A DNA stretch of 45,300 nt from an uncultured Chloroflexota bacterium (GCA_903915565.1 CAIWTG010000221.1:1-45300); one strand, 5' to 3'; counted from the first letter of the stretch, positions 31,506 to 40,861 are shown. Numbers and translations are program-made. The notes: generated from the letters alone by a model not told the origin.

Positions 31506-32321
31506 ATGTATAGCTTTAAACGATTCAGGATTCTTTTGCTGCTGCCCGTTGCTGTAGTAATTATCGGCACCTTTGGGATGATGGGTATCGAGCACCTGTC
31601 TTTTATTAACGCTCTCTACTACACCATCGTTACCATTGCCACGGTCGGCTACGGCGACATCACTCCGGTTACCACCAGCGGCAAGATATTCGCCATCTTC
31701 CTCATCATCGTCGGCATCGGCAGCTTCGTGACCCTGTTGACCAACCTTATCGAGTGGTTCTCGCAGCGTCGGCAATACGGCCTGCATAAACGCCGTCTTA
31801 ACATGCTCATCGGCGTGTTTTTTACCGAGGTCGGCAATCAGCTGCTGCACATCTTCACCAGCTATGATGCTAATATCAACAGCGTGCGGCACGAGTTTAT
31901 CGTTACGGCACAGTGGTCTACCAAAGATTTCGAGCAGCTCCAGAAGAAACTGTCTAGTTATAAGTACACCATTGTTCCAAAACTCCTCGACCTGGAAATG
32001 CTGTCCCGCAGTCTTAAGGATAAGGGCGACCTGCTCGTCAGGCAGCTGGAAAACGCCGATTTTATTGAAAATGAGTCTTATGCCGAGCTCCTCTGGGCGG
32101 TGGTGCACCTGCGTGATGAGCTGGCGGCGCGGCCATCTTTTTACAACCTGCCGGAAAACGATATCGCCCATATCGTTGTTGATGCCCAGCGTGTTTACAC
32201 CCTGCTCGCCAAACAGTGGCTGGACTACATGATGTTCTTGAAAGCCCACTATCCTTTCCTGTTTTCTTTTGCCTCGCGTACCAATCCCTTCGTGGAAAAC
32301 CCCATTGCCACTATCAGCTGA
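31506..32321 (+). CDS. Two-TM potassium channel
   Basis: The 271-residue protein has two membrane helices around the pore. The selectivity filter TVGYGD (46-51) lies between helix 1 (about 9-28) and helix 2 (about 60-83). This is followed by a basic cytoplasmic segment and a soluble region of about 190 residues without a recognisable RCK/TrkA nucleotide motif. It is probably a homotetrameric K+ channel whose gating domain is unusual. A nearly full-length open frame on the opposite strand is a coding shadow. Confidence 0.88.
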   Translation: MYSFKRFRILLLLPVAVVIIGTFGMMGIEHLSFINALYYTIVTIATVGYGDITPVTTSGKIFAIFLIIVGIGSFVTLLTNLIEWFSQRRQYGLHKRRLNMLIGVFFTEVGNQLLHIFTSYDANINSVRHEFIVTAQWSTKDFEQLQKKLSSYKYTIVPKLLDLEMLSRSLKDKGDLLVRQLENADFIENESYAELLWAVVHLRDELAARPSFYNLPENDIAHIVVDAQRVYTLLAKQWLDYMMFLKAHYPFLFSFASRTNPFVENPIATIS

Positions 32322-32365
32322 CATTCGGCTGGTATCGCTTTCCCAGAGATGTTATCATAAAACCA

Positions 32366-33772
32366 ATGGATATTCGTCTGACCTTTATGGGGGCTGCCCG
32401 CGGCGTAACCGGCTCCCGCTACCTGATAGAAACCAACGACACCATGATTCTCGTGGACTGCGGACTATACCAGGAAAGACAATTCCTGTACCGCAACTGG
32501 GAAAAATTCCGTTGTTCGCCTAAAAAACTGCAGGCTGTTTTTTTAACCCACGCCCACCTCGACCATAGCGGCCTGCTGCCCAAACTGGTGCGGGAGGGAT
32601 TCCAGGGCAAAGTTTATTGCACACCCGCTACCGCTGACCTCACGAAAATCATGCTGTTGGATGCGGGGCATTTGCAGGAAGAAGACGCCGCTTATAAGAA
32701 AAAGCGCCACCAGCGGGAAGGCCGGCAGGGGCCTTACCCCGAAGTCCCGCTCTATACCGCTGCGGACGCCGAAAAGACATTTCCATTGTTCTCGCCTGTG
32801 GAATATAATCAGACCCTGGACATCGGCCACGGCATTGAGGCAACCTTTTATGACGCCGGCCACGTGCTCGGCTCCGCGATGATTAAGCTGCAGATAAGCC
32901 AGAATGGAGAGAAGCGGAGCATCGTTTTCTCCGGCGACATTGGTCGCAAAGACCGCCCCATCCTCCATGACCCATCCGTTTTTCAAAAACTGGACTACGT
33001 GGTGATGGAATCAACCTACGGCGACCGCGTTCATGAGGGCACCGATGAAATCGGCGACGACCTGGTGGAAATCGTCAACAGCACTAAAGCCGCGGGGGGT
33101 AACATCATCGTCCCCAGCTTTGCGTTGCAGCGCGCCCAGGAAATCCTCTATTACCTGGACCTCCTGCTGATGCAAAAACGCATCCCCCCGATTGATGTAT
33201 ATTTAGACAGCCCGATGGCGGCTAAAATCACCGAAGTATATAAGCGCTACGCCAACCTGTTCGATAGCGACATGACCGAGTTAATGAACGAGCATCATTC
33301 GCCTTTTGACTTCCCGGGTTTGAAAGCGGTAGAAACGGTGGAAGAATCAAAATCCTTGAACAGTATCAAAGGCACTATTATGATAATCGCCGGCTCCGGC
33401 ATGTGCAACGGCGGCAGGATTAAACATCACCTGGCCAACAACATATCGCGTCCCGAATGCACGATAGTGTTCGTCGGCTATCAGGCGGCGGGTACATTAG
33501 GACGGCAGATACTCGACGGCGCCAAGACCGTGAGAATCCATGGCCAGCAGTACCCCGTCCGCGCTCGGATTACCCAGGTTAAAGGCTTTTCCGCCCACGC
33601 CGACCAGGACGAATTGCTGAAATGGCTTTCCAGCCTGTCGGTCAATCCCCGACGCATTTTCATCACCCATGGTGAAGTCGAATCCGCCGAGCAGTTCAGC
33701 CAGCTATTGCGCAGTAAAAACGGGTATAATACTATGGTGCCGGAATACGGCGCCACGGTTAATCTGGATTAA
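32366..33772 (+). CDS. Beta-CASP metallo-beta-lactamase RNase (CPSF/Ysh1-type)
   Basis: The 468-residue protein has the metal motif HAHLDH (62-67), followed by the DAGHVLGSAM and FSGDIGRKDRP segments. The beta-CASP insertion has GSGMCNGGRIKHHL and GYQAAGTLGR, and the closing segment is GFSAHADQDEL. This is the mRNA-3'-end/RNase J-related family, acting on RNA in the cytoplasm with two zinc ions. The ATG at 32366 fits the family N terminus MDIRLTFMGAARGVTG; the frame is open further upstream but overlaps the channel gene. No Shine-Dalgarno sequence is obvious. Confidence 0.92.
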   Translation: MDIRLTFMGAARGVTGSRYLIETNDTMILVDCGLYQERQFLYRNWEKFRCSPKKLQAVFLTHAHLDHSGLLPKLVREGFQGKVYCTPATADLTKIMLLDAGHLQEEDAAYKKKRHQREGRQGPYPEVPLYTAADAEKTFPLFSPVEYNQTLDIGHGIEATFYDAGHVLGSAMIKLQISQNGEKRSIVFSGDIGRKDRPILHDPSVFQKLDYVVMESTYGDRVHEGTDEIGDDLVEIVNSTKAAGGNIIVPSFALQRAQEILYYLDLLLMQKRIPPIDVYLDSPMAAKITEVYKRYANLFDSDMTELMNEHHSPFDFPGLKAVETVEESKSLNSIKGTIMIIAGSGMCNGGRIKHHLANNISRPECTIVFVGYQAAGTLGRQILDGAKTVRIHGQQYPVRARITQVKGFSAHADQDELLKWLSSLSVNPRRIFITHGEVESAEQFSQLLRSKNGYNTMVPEYGATVNLD

Positions 33773-33800
33773 ACCTTAACAACCTCTTTCAGGAGGGACG

Positions 33801-34484
33801 ATGAGCAAAGAATATGAAATCAACCAAATGGCCAAAGAAGACTCGTGGCGGATGTTCCGTATCATGGGAGAATTTGTCGAAGGCTTTGACGGCCTGGCCG
33901 ATCTCGTCCCGGCGGTAACAATTTACGGCTCCGCCCGCACCAAACCCGACGATGCGCTTTATAAGCAGACCGAAGAAATAGCCTACTTACTGGGTAAAGA
34001 CGGCTTTAATATTATGACCGGCGGCGGCCCTGGTGTGATGGAAGCCGCCAACATGGGGGCGCACCGCGCCGGAGTGATATCCGCTGGCCTCAACATCAAG
34101 CTGCCGGAAGAACAGAAATGCAATATCTACGCTGAAAGGACCATCACCTTCCATTACTTCTTTGTCCGCAAGGTGATGCTGGTAAAATACGCTACCGCCT
34201 TCGTTATCATGCCGGGCGGGCTGGGCACCATGGACGAGCTGACCGAGGTGCTCAACCTTATCCAGACGCAAAAGATGAAGCCCTTCCCGGTACTATTGTT
34301 TTCCACACCGTTCTGGGCGCCTTTACTGGATTGGCTGAAAAACGTGGTGCTGCCACAGGGCTACATTTCTACGGAGGACTTAGACCTTCTAAGGGTATTC
34401 GATGAGCCTAAAGAGCTGGCCGACGCGGTGAAAACCTGGTACACCAAACAGAAATTCTCCGGCCGGAAGGCTCTGGAATATTAG
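33801..34484 (+). CDS. LOG-family (TIGR00730) Rossmann protein
   Basis: The 227-residue protein has the LOG signature GGGPGVMEAANMGAHRAG and PGGLGTMDELTEVL, as in cytokinin-riboside 5'-monophosphate phosphoribohydrolases. The known reaction removes ribose 5-phosphate from nucleoside monophosphates. The N-terminal MSKEYEINQMAKEDSWRMFRI region is typical of the longer bacterial subgroup. A CAGGAGGG site precedes the ATG. Bacterial substrates are often AMP-like; the true one is unknown. Confidence 0.92.
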   Translation: MSKEYEINQMAKEDSWRMFRIMGEFVEGFDGLADLVPAVTIYGSARTKPDDALYKQTEEIAYLLGKDGFNIMTGGGPGVMEAANMGAHRAGVISAGLNIKLPEEQKCNIYAERTITFHYFFVRKVMLVKYATAFVIMPGGLGTMDELTEVLNLIQTQKMKPFPVLLFSTPFWAPLLDWLKNVVLPQGYISTEDLDLLRVFDEPKELADAVKTWYTKQKFSGRKALEY

Positions 34485-34503
34485 TTATAACGACAGCCAC
34501 GCC

Positions 34504-36258
34504 CTAATCTTTTGGCGAGTCCTTTTTCCACGCCTCGGCTTTGGCGATGAGCTCCCGTGCCGCCTGCAAAGCGCTCTCCGTATAGCTGGCACCGCCAATC
34601 ATCATTGCCAGCTCTTTTTCCCGCCCCTCACCCTTTAAAGGCTCGATGGTACTGACGGTTCTATCGCGCGCCGTCTGCTTGGTGACGCGGTACTGGGCGT
34701 CGGCGAAGGCGGCAATCTGCGGCAAATGCGTCACGCAAATCACCTGGTGGTTTTGCGCGAGCTTCCAGAGCTTGCGGCCAATGACCTCGCCGCTGCGCCC
34801 GCCGATGCCGATGTCTATTTCGTCGAAAATTAAAACCGGAATCGTGTCCGCTTCTGCCAGCGCGCTTTTCAGCGCAAGCATGAACCGCGATATCTCGCCG
34901 GTAGAGGCAATCTTGTCCAAAGCTTTAGCCGGCTCGCCGGGATTGGTGGACGCCAGAAAAGCGACGTCGTCCACGCCGTTGCTGTTGAATTTATAAGTCT
35001 TGCCATCGGGGAGGGGAATCCCTTCCGCCGATTCTTCCTGCGCTATAGAGACGATAAAGTCCACCCGCCCCATACTCAACTCGGCGAGCTCTTTTTTCAC
35101 CGCCGCAGCAATTTTCTGCGCCGCTTTGGTCCTATCCTGCGTCAGTTTGGCGGCTAAAGTCCCCATTTCTTTTTTAAGCGCCTCGCGTTCTTTTTGCAAC
35201 TCTTCCCGCCGCTCACCGGATGATGTTAGTCCCGTCAGCTCTTTTTCCGATTTAGCGAGGTAATCCAGCACCTCATTAATTGATGCGCCGTATTTACGTT
35301 TTAAGGTTTTTATCAATTCAAGCCTACCCTGAACCTCTTCCAGTCTGGCCGAGTCGAAGTTAAGGTTATCGCCATAGGCGTGTATTTCCCGCGCCAGCTC
35401 TTCTAGTCCGTTAACGATTTCCTCAAGGTTCGCCAACTTGGGTTTTAGCGAGGCATCGGTCTCGGCCAGCTGTTTCATCAACGGCAGGGTTTCATTTACT
35501 TTATCCAGCGCCGAATCGGCCGTCATAGTGTTTTCTTCTCCGTAGAGGATGCCGTAGATTTCAAATGACGCCGCCTTTAATTTTTCCGCGGACGTTAATA
35601 GGACCGATTCTTTTTGCAGAGATTCTTCCTCGCCGTCTTGCAGTTCGGCTTTTTTAATTTCATCTACCTGGAAGTTGAGCAACTCGATGTGCCGCGCCAG
35701 TTCGCGCTCATCGCGGGAGAGCAAGTCGATTTCCTTTTCCATCTGGTGCAGCTCCTGGACTTTTGCCCCAAAGGTCTGCCGCTTTTCCAACGTATGCGCA
35801 TAGGCGTCCAGGTAATCCAGGTGGTGGCTTTTGTTGAGGAGGGAAAGGTGCTCGCTTTGTCCGTGAATGTCTACCAATGCCATGCCGATGACTTTCAGCA
35901 GTGCTTTAGATACCGCCTGCCGGTTCACCCGCGGCGTAGTGCGGCCCTGACGCTTAATCTCACACGCCAATAAAATCGTGCCGTCGCCGGAATCAAGTCC
36001 TTTTGCTTCCAGCAATTCCTTCAGCGCCTGATAATCCTCCCCGTCGGCCTGATGAAAAACGCCTTCCACCCGCGCTTCATCGGCGCCGTGGCGGATATCT
36101 TCCTCTTTAGCCTGGCCGGAGAGCAATGCTTCGACGGCGTCAACCACCAGCGACTTGCCGGCGCCGGTCTCTCCGGTGATAACGTTCATCCCCGCCGAAG
36201 GCTTCCAGTTGACCTCTTCTATAATGCCGAAGTTTTTTACCGATAATTCGTCGAGCAT
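34504..36258 (-). CDS. recN: DNA repair protein RecN
   Basis: The 584-residue SMC-like ATPase begins with a head domain containing Walker A GETGAGKS (29-36). A central coiled-coil arm is rich in Glu/Lys/Leu (about 150-370). It ends with the Walker B/signature region (STGEISRFMLALK, VLIFDEIDIGIGGRSGE and VTHLPQIAAFAD). RecN acts on DNA double-strand breaks in the SOS repair pathway. It lies three bases downstream of the DUF72 gene on the minus strand and its stop is near the convergent LOG gene. I saw no clear SOS box, but the control region would lie before the DUF72 gene. Confidence 0.96.
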   Translation of the reverse strand: MLDELSVKNFGIIEEVNWKPSAGMNVITGETGAGKSLVVDAVEALLSGQAKEEDIRHGADEARVEGVFHQADGEDYQALKELLEAKGLDSGDGTILLACEIKRQGRTTPRVNRQAVSKALLKVIGMALVDIHGQSEHLSLLNKSHHLDYLDAYAHTLEKRQTFGAKVQELHQMEKEIDLLSRDERELARHIELLNFQVDEIKKAELQDGEEESLQKESVLLTSAEKLKAASFEIYGILYGEENTMTADSALDKVNETLPLMKQLAETDASLKPKLANLEEIVNGLEELAREIHAYGDNLNFDSARLEEVQGRLELIKTLKRKYGASINEVLDYLAKSEKELTGLTSSGERREELQKEREALKKEMGTLAAKLTQDRTKAAQKIAAAVKKELAELSMGRVDFIVSIAQEESAEGIPLPDGKTYKFNSNGVDDVAFLASTNPGEPAKALDKIASTGEISRFMLALKSALAEADTIPVLIFDEIDIGIGGRSGEVIGRKLWKLAQNHQVICVTHLPQIAAFADAQYRVTKQTARDRTVSTIEPLKGEGREKELAMMIGGASYTESALQAARELIAKAEAWKKDSPKD

Positions 36259-36261
36259 ACC

Positions 36262-37152
36262 TTAAGACTTTCCCTTTTTAGTATCGCCGTTATCCGGCGC
36301 AAATTCAAGGTTGAGCGGCAGCTGTTCATAGGGCAGCTTTAACGCCTTTTTCAAATCGTTGGCGTTGCGCGGCGCGTAAGCCTGCCAGTGGTTGTTGAAG
36401 AAAGCGAAGAGTAATTTGGTTTTTTCGGCGGCGGCTTTAACGCGTTCCGCCAGCTCACCGATTTCCCCCTCCGGGTAGAGGTATTTATAGCGCGTTTCCG
36501 CATCGCCGGTCCACCAGTCTTTAGCGTTACGGCCGTGAAAGCGGAAATAGGCGATATCCGAGGTTATCGGAGTTTCTACAGCGATAGAGGTGCTGAACTT
36601 GGGTTCGTCAATCTGCACCCACGCCATGTGGTTTTCTCTTAAAAACTCGGCGGTGTTTTTATCGTCGCTCCAGGAGCGCTGCCTTAACTCCACCGCCAGT
36701 TTATACTCCCTAAACGCTTTAGCGATAGCTCCCAGCCTTTGCTGCTCGTAAGCCTCGTTTTTAAAGCTGGGCGGGAACTGTACCAGCAGCGCGCCAAGTT
36801 TGCCGGCTTTAGCTAAAGGCTCCAGACTTTTTTTAAACAGGTCGACGTCGCTCTGGGCAATGACGGCTTCCTCGCCGGTGGCTTCCTGGTACATTTTGGG
36901 ATGGGTGAACTTCTGCCATAGCTTAACCGCGAAGAGGAAATTTTTGGGCGTCTTTTTCACCCAGTTATAGACAAAACCGGGGTTGGGGGGACGGTAAAAA
37001 GAGGAGTTAAGCTCGACGGTGTTGAAGAACTGGCTGTAAAATTCCAGCTCGTTAATCTTGCCGGGGGGATAGAAAAAGCCATTCCAAGTCCCCTCCCCTT
37101 TGGGGTAAGACCAGCCGGACGTGCCGATGTAAATTGATGCCTCGGAAGCCAT
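36262..37152 (-). CDS. DUF72 (YecE-like) protein
   Basis: The 296-residue protein fits the DUF72 TIM-barrel family. Segments are YIGTSGWSYPKGEGTW, then EFYSQFFNTVELNSSFYRPP, LVQFPPSF, AVELRQRSW and YFRFHGRN. Function unknown, although the fold is similar to phosphate-binding barrels. It is adjacent to recN (three-base gap), so both are probably one transcript; this pairing might reflect stress regulation but is not proof of a shared role. Confidence 0.92.
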   Translation of the reverse strand: MASEASIYIGTSGWSYPKGEGTWNGFFYPPGKINELEFYSQFFNTVELNSSFYRPPNPGFVYNWVKKTPKNFLFAVKLWQKFTHPKMYQEATGEEAVIAQSDVDLFKKSLEPLAKAGKLGALLVQFPPSFKNEAYEQQRLGAIAKAFREYKLAVELRQRSWSDDKNTAEFLRENHMAWVQIDEPKFSTSIAVETPITSDIAYFRFHGRNAKDWWTGDAETRYKYLYPEGEIGELAERVKAAAEKTKLLFAFFNNHWQAYAPRNANDLKKALKLPYEQLPLNLEFAPDNGDTKKGKS

Positions 37153-37231
37153 AAAGTTTTCCCTTGAGGTAATTATAAGGTAAGAGGGAAGAAGATGAAA
37201 GGGAGAGCAAGAGGAAAAGGTCGGGTAAACA

Positions 37232-37260
37232 AAAGAGGGGGCTTTTTACACCCCCTCTTT
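37232..37260 (-). terminator. Terminator of the porGDAB operon
   Basis: Perfect 10-bp arms AAAGAGGGGG (37232-37241) and CCCCCTCTTT (37251-37260) with a 9-nt loop. On the minus strand it follows the porB stop and runs into TTTTGTTT. Confidence 0.8.
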
Positions 37261-37288
37261 GAACTAACACTTAGGCGTTAAACTATCC

Positions 37289-38224
37289 TTAGGTTTGTTT
37301 CGCCGCAGCATCAACCAATGTTTTCAAAAGTGCGTATCGCTCATCAATCTCTCTTTGTAACTCGGCCAGCCCGTCCTCTTTTAGGTGCGAGAATTTACGC
37401 ATCAGTTTGGTAAATTCCGTAATCGGCTTGGGAGCGGCAACCTCCACCGTTAGTCGCGGTTTGCCGTTTTCCGCCTCCCACAGCGGGAACCAGTTGGTGC
37501 GGGTAGCGGTGCGGCAAACTTCAATCACGGAGTTGGAATCAATGCGCCAGCCAACCGGACACGGCGAGAACACGTGCAGATAGACAAATCCTTCTTTACA
37601 TAGTTCTTTGGCTTTCTGGAGCTTTTTAGCGAAGTCCTCCATATAAGCCGGGTTAGCGGTAGCCATATAACGCGGTTTATGCATCAGCATAATCATCGTC
37701 ATGTTTTTCTGGGCGGTTGGTTTGCCCTTGCCTACCTTACCCACCGGTGTCGTGGTGGTGGCGGCGCCCTTTTGCGTCGAACTGGAGCGCTGGTTGCCGG
37801 TGTTCATGTAGCCTTCGTTATCGTAAGCCAGGTAGATAAAGCGCTCGTTTCTTTCCGCCGCGCCGCTCAACGTCTGGAAGCCGATATCCGTGGCGCAACC
37901 GTCGCCGGTGAAAGCGACGACTGTAGCTTCCTGGTTGGTTCGGTGGAAATAGCGCGATAGACCCGTAGCGCTGGAGGCTACGCCCGTCATTACACAGGCG
38001 AGATACGAACACTTATGCCACGCGCCGATGTTCTGTCCGTGTAAAACCGGCGCTGAACAGGACGGCGTGCCCACGAATACTACTTTATTGCCCATTACTT
38101 TGGGCACCGTGCGGGCGATTAATTCCAGCGGACAGCCGGCGCACCAGGCTACGCCGCCGGAAAACTGATCTTCGGTGGTGAAATAATCAAAAATCTTGTT
38201 TCTTTTCTTTGTTGCTTCTACCAT
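37289..38224 (-). CDS. porB: 2-oxoacid:ferredoxin oxidoreductase, beta subunit (PorB-like)
   Basis: The 311-residue subunit binds thiamine diphosphate and a 4Fe-4S cluster. It has CAGCPLE near residue 25, the ThDP motif GDGCATDIGFQ with the following NDN/DNEGYMNTG segment, and the TTTTPVG stretch typical of pyruvate:ferredoxin oxidoreductases. It would decarboxylate a 2-oxoacid to acyl-CoA and pass electrons to ferredoxin, or run in reverse in an autotroph. The gene order G-D-A-B matches four-subunit pyruvate-type enzymes, though phenylglyoxylate, oxalate and branched-chain versions are similar. Confidence 0.92.
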   Translation of the reverse strand: MVEATKKRNKIFDYFTTEDQFSGGVAWCAGCPLELIARTVPKVMGNKVVFVGTPSCSAPVLHGQNIGAWHKCSYLACVMTGVASSATGLSRYFHRTNQEATVVAFTGDGCATDIGFQTLSGAAERNERFIYLAYDNEGYMNTGNQRSSSTQKGAATTTTPVGKVGKGKPTAQKNMTMIMLMHKPRYMATANPAYMEDFAKKLQKAKELCKEGFVYLHVFSPCPVGWRIDSNSVIEVCRTATRTNWFPLWEAENGKPRLTVEVAAPKPITEFTKLMRKFSHLKEDGLAELQREIDERYALLKTLVDAAAKQT

Positions 38225-38237
38225 TTTCTTTACCTCA

Positions 38238-39431
38238 TTACTCCATCGGAATCCAGGTCACGGCCTGGTAAGCATTGCCTTTGGCGGCAGCGTTAACTTC
38301 ATCGACCACTCTGCCGATATGCGGAATCGTTATATCCAGGTTCGCTAACCCGTCAATGTAGCTCAAGATTGGCACGTTGCCAATGGACGGCGCGATGGCT
38401 TTAAGCTCGGTGCACATGGGTCCGTACTTCCAACCGAAGCCAACACTGCGGTCAATGACGCCCACGGCTTTTTTACCTTTGAGCGCAGCGATTAATCTTT
38501 CTTCGGGGAAGGGACGGAATAGTCTTTGCTTAACCAGCCCCACCTTAATCCCCTCTTCCCGCTTGGTATCAACGACGGTTTTGGCCGTTCCGGCCGCGCT
38601 GCCGGATGCCAAGATGGCGATTTCGGCGTCATTCATGCGGTATTCTTCAATCTGGCCGCCGTAACTCCTCCCGAAGTAGTCGGCGAATTGCTGGTCAATT
38701 TCGTCAACCTTCTTCTTGGCTCTGTCCATCGCCGCCCAGTGCTTGTAGCGCGCTTCCACATAGCCCATCTCCATCCCGTGCGTGCCGCAGCCGGTGGCCG
38801 CGCCGGGAATAATGCGAGGCCGCTGGGGCTGATTCTTTAAGGGCGCGAGGAAAGCATCAACATCGCTTTGCTCCGGAATCTCCACCTCTTCATTGAGGTA
38901 GGAAAGATAATAGCCGTCGTAGTTGAGCATGACGGGGAGTTGAATATCGTAATCCTCCGCCAGCCGGTAGCACATGATTAGCTGGTCGGCGATTTCCTGG
39001 TTATTTTCTACGATTATCTGGACCCAGCCGGCGTCGCGGGTGGCTATCATATCCTGCTGCCCGGATGATACCGCATGGATGCCGGGGGTCTCGCGGTTGA
39101 CGTTAATCATCACGACCGGCGCGCGATAGCCCGATGCTTGCATGATAGCGTCATACATATAAACCAATCCGTAGGATGAAGTCGCCGTGAATGTCCTTGC
39201 CCCGGCCACACTGGCCGCCAGGCAGACGTTCATCGCCGAGTTTTCGCCTTCTACTTCCACAATTTCCGCATCCAGCGATCCATCGGCTACAAAGCCGGAC
39301 ATGGTTTCTGCTACTTCGCTCTGGGGGGTGATGGGGTAGCACGCCACAACTTCAGGACGGCACAGCCTTGCCACGTTGGCGGCGACGACGTTGCCCATCA
39401 TAACGCTAATTTTTCCTTTTTTAGCCTTCAT
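38238..39431 (-). CDS. porA: 2-oxoacid:ferredoxin oxidoreductase, alpha subunit (PorA-like)
   Basis: The 397-residue subunit has the pyrimidine-binding and CoA domains of this family. It begins GNVVAANVARLCRPEVVACYPITPQSEVAE. Later segments are EGENSAMNVCLAASVAGART, SSYGLVYMYDAI and the domain II segment SGSAAGTAKTVVD with GLVKQRLFRPFPEERL. The GNRP/NVNRE-type loop MINVNRETPG supports pyruvate-like specificity but is not decisive. It overlaps porD by 11 bases. Confidence 0.92.
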   Translation of the reverse strand: MKAKKGKISVMMGNVVAANVARLCRPEVVACYPITPQSEVAETMSGFVADGSLDAEIVEVEGENSAMNVCLAASVAGARTFTATSSYGLVYMYDAIMQASGYRAPVVMINVNRETPGIHAVSSGQQDMIATRDAGWVQIIVENNQEIADQLIMCYRLAEDYDIQLPVMLNYDGYYLSYLNEEVEIPEQSDVDAFLAPLKNQPQRPRIIPGAATGCGTHGMEMGYVEARYKHWAAMDRAKKKVDEIDQQFADYFGRSYGGQIEEYRMNDAEIAILASGSAAGTAKTVVDTKREEGIKVGLVKQRLFRPFPEERLIAALKGKKAVGVIDRSVGFGWKYGPMCTELKAIAPSIGNVPILSYIDGLANLDITIPHIGRVVDEVNAAAKGNAYQAVTWIPME

Positions 39432-39717
39432 TGGTAAATTCTCCTTCCGGCTTCATGGTTAAAGCCTTCTTCGGGCACTCATGGGCACAGATGCCGCAGC
39501 CCTTGCAGAAGGCCAGGTCAACCTCGTAATGGTCGCCCTTGTCTCTCATGCACTGCGGCGGACAGTATAAAGAGCAGAGCCCGCAGTAATTGCATAAAGA
39601 CTTATCAAGTACCGGGCGTTCGGTGCGCCAGCCGCCGGTGTCCAGCACCAGCATTTTCTGGTTGGCGTCCGACCAAGGGCTCTCCGTTTTAAAAATCCAT
39701 TGATGTTTGATTACCAT
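39421..39717 (-). CDS. porD: 2-oxoacid:ferredoxin oxidoreductase, delta subunit (ferredoxin-type)
   Basis: The 98-residue subunit carries two [4Fe-4S] clusters: CNYCGLCSLYCPPQC and CKGCGICAHECPKKA, each C-x2-C-x2-C-x3-C plus the exchanged fourth cysteine. It passes electrons from the catalytic core to ferredoxin. It overlaps porG by seven bases and porA by 11 bases. Confidence 0.93.
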   Translation of the reverse strand: MVIKHQWIFKTESPWSDANQKMLVLDTGGWRTERPVLDKSLCNYCGLCSLYCPPQCMRDKGDHYEVDLAFCKGCGICAHECPKKALTMKPEGEFTNEG

Positions 39718-40262
39718 TTGATTACCTCTACTTCCTTGTAGCCACGTTCTGCGCTCTTGATGTTCTTCTGCAGAATGTCGGCGCCGCTAAGGTATTCCGG
39801 CAAGCTCTTGAGCACCGCATCCAGCGACAGCCAGCCGGTAGCCGCGGCAAATGCCCCGAGCAGACAGGTGTTGGGGATATCCCGCCCGATTTCCTGCACC
39901 GCGATGCCGGTGGCATTGACCAGGCCGCAGGTCTTCAGCGCCGGATTAGGCTGTATGTATTCTTTCTTAGCGGTGTTCAGGATGAAAATGCTGTTTGGCT
40001 TCAACCCCGTAAATAGTGTCGGCAGGGTGAGTAGCCCGGGGTCAATGACGATGATGCAGTCTGGGTTGTAAACCTGTGTCTTTTCCCGTATCGGCTTATC
40101 GTCAAAACGGGTAAAAGCTACGACCGGCGCGCCGCGTCTTTCAAACCCATACATGGGAAAACTGGCTACATGTTTACCTTCGACCAGTAAGGCGCTGGCG
40201 AGCATTTTGGCCGCCATAACCGCCCCCTGGCCGCCGCGTCCGTGGAACCTAATCTCTTTCAC
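39711..40262 (-). CDS. porG: 2-oxoacid:ferredoxin oxidoreductase, gamma subunit
   Basis: The 183-residue subunit begins with the typical EIRFHGRGGQGAVMAAKMLA motif (phosphate-binding GRGGQG) and contains the FERRGAPVVAFTR segment conserved in gamma subunits. A GTG start at 40262 follows a GAGGGG site. It comes 41 bp after the marR gene and heads the por operon, so the regulator and enzyme are probably co-transcribed. Confidence 0.92.
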   Translation of the reverse strand: MKEIRFHGRGGQGAVMAAKMLASALLVEGKHVASFPMYGFERRGAPVVAFTRFDDKPIREKTQVYNPDCIIVIDPGLLTLPTLFTGLKPNSIFILNTAKKEYIQPNPALKTCGLVNATGIAVQEIGRDIPNTCLLGAFAAATGWLSLDAVLKSLPEYLSGADILQKNIKSAERGYKEVEVIKW

Positions 40263-40303
40263 AGTTACATATTCCCCTCTTTATTATTATTCAGCGAAGT
40301 TGT

Positions 40304-40822
40304 CTACCGGTTCCGCTGTGAAACCTCTTTTTCCTGACGTTTGCCGTTGGCAGAAGTTTTCGCCACCCTGGGCAAAAGATTTTCCCGGAGGGTGCGCATC
40401 GTTTCCACCAGTTCTTCGACGTTTTGTTTTTCGAGGCAGGATAACGCCTCGCGGCTTAACTCCTGGACGACAGGGCTAAGGCGATTGGCTTCGTTCCAGC
40501 CTTTTTCGGTTATGACCACCTTCACCGACCGCCGGTCGTTAGTGGAGGGCTCGCGGCGCACTACCCCTTGTTCTTCCATGGTATTGATGCAGGCCGTTAT
40601 CGTGTTCTTTTCGCGAAATACCGCCTCGGCTATTTCCGAAGGCGTCATCTCGCCGCCGTTCTTAAACAGGGCGCTCATGATGTTGAAGCGAATCAGGCTT
40701 ACCTGGTTTCGTTTCAGCTCTAGTTCCAGGTACCGCGCCAGCACCTCGAACGACATGAGCATGGAAAGCAACGTCCCCAGCGGCGTTTTATCAGTCCTTT
40801 TATTTACTTCATTTACAGTCAT
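40304..40822 (-). CDS. MarR-family transcriptional regulator
   Basis: The 172-residue protein has the winged-helix MarR pattern: SLIRFNIMSALFKNGGEMTPSEIAE, then FREKNTITACINTMEEQGVVRREPSTNDRRSVKVVITEKG, with the DRR wing. A C-terminal basic tail of about 20 residues (KTSANGKRQEKEVSQRNR) may aid DNA binding. The divergent control region holds two near-identical 16-bp palindromes, one over its own predicted transcription start. It probably represses itself, the por genes and the divergent CoA-transferase genes, with release by a small aromatic or acyl ligand. Confidence 0.93.
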   Translation of the reverse strand: MTVNEVNKRTDKTPLGTLLSMLMSFEVLARYLELELKRNQVSLIRFNIMSALFKNGGEMTPSEIAEAVFREKNTITACINTMEEQGVVRREPSTNDRRSVKVVITEKGWNEANRLSPVVQELSREALSCLEKQNVEELVETMRTLRENLLPRVAKTSANGKRQEKEVSQRNR

Positions 40823-40861
40823 AGTCTAATCCCAAAAAGAATCCGGGGAGTGGTTCAGAAA

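Noticed and set aside
31500..32324. Open frame of 274 codons on the minus strand opposite the potassium channel
   Set aside because: It mirrors the channel gene almost exactly, shows no recognisable motif and is rich in His/Gln/Asp as expected of an antisense shadow; the plus-strand frame has TVGYGD and membrane helices.
32216..32365. Upstream extension of the beta-CASP RNase overlapping the channel gene
   Set aside because: The family N terminus (MDIRLTFMGAARGVTG) starts at 32366; the upstream residues are out-of-frame channel coding sequence.
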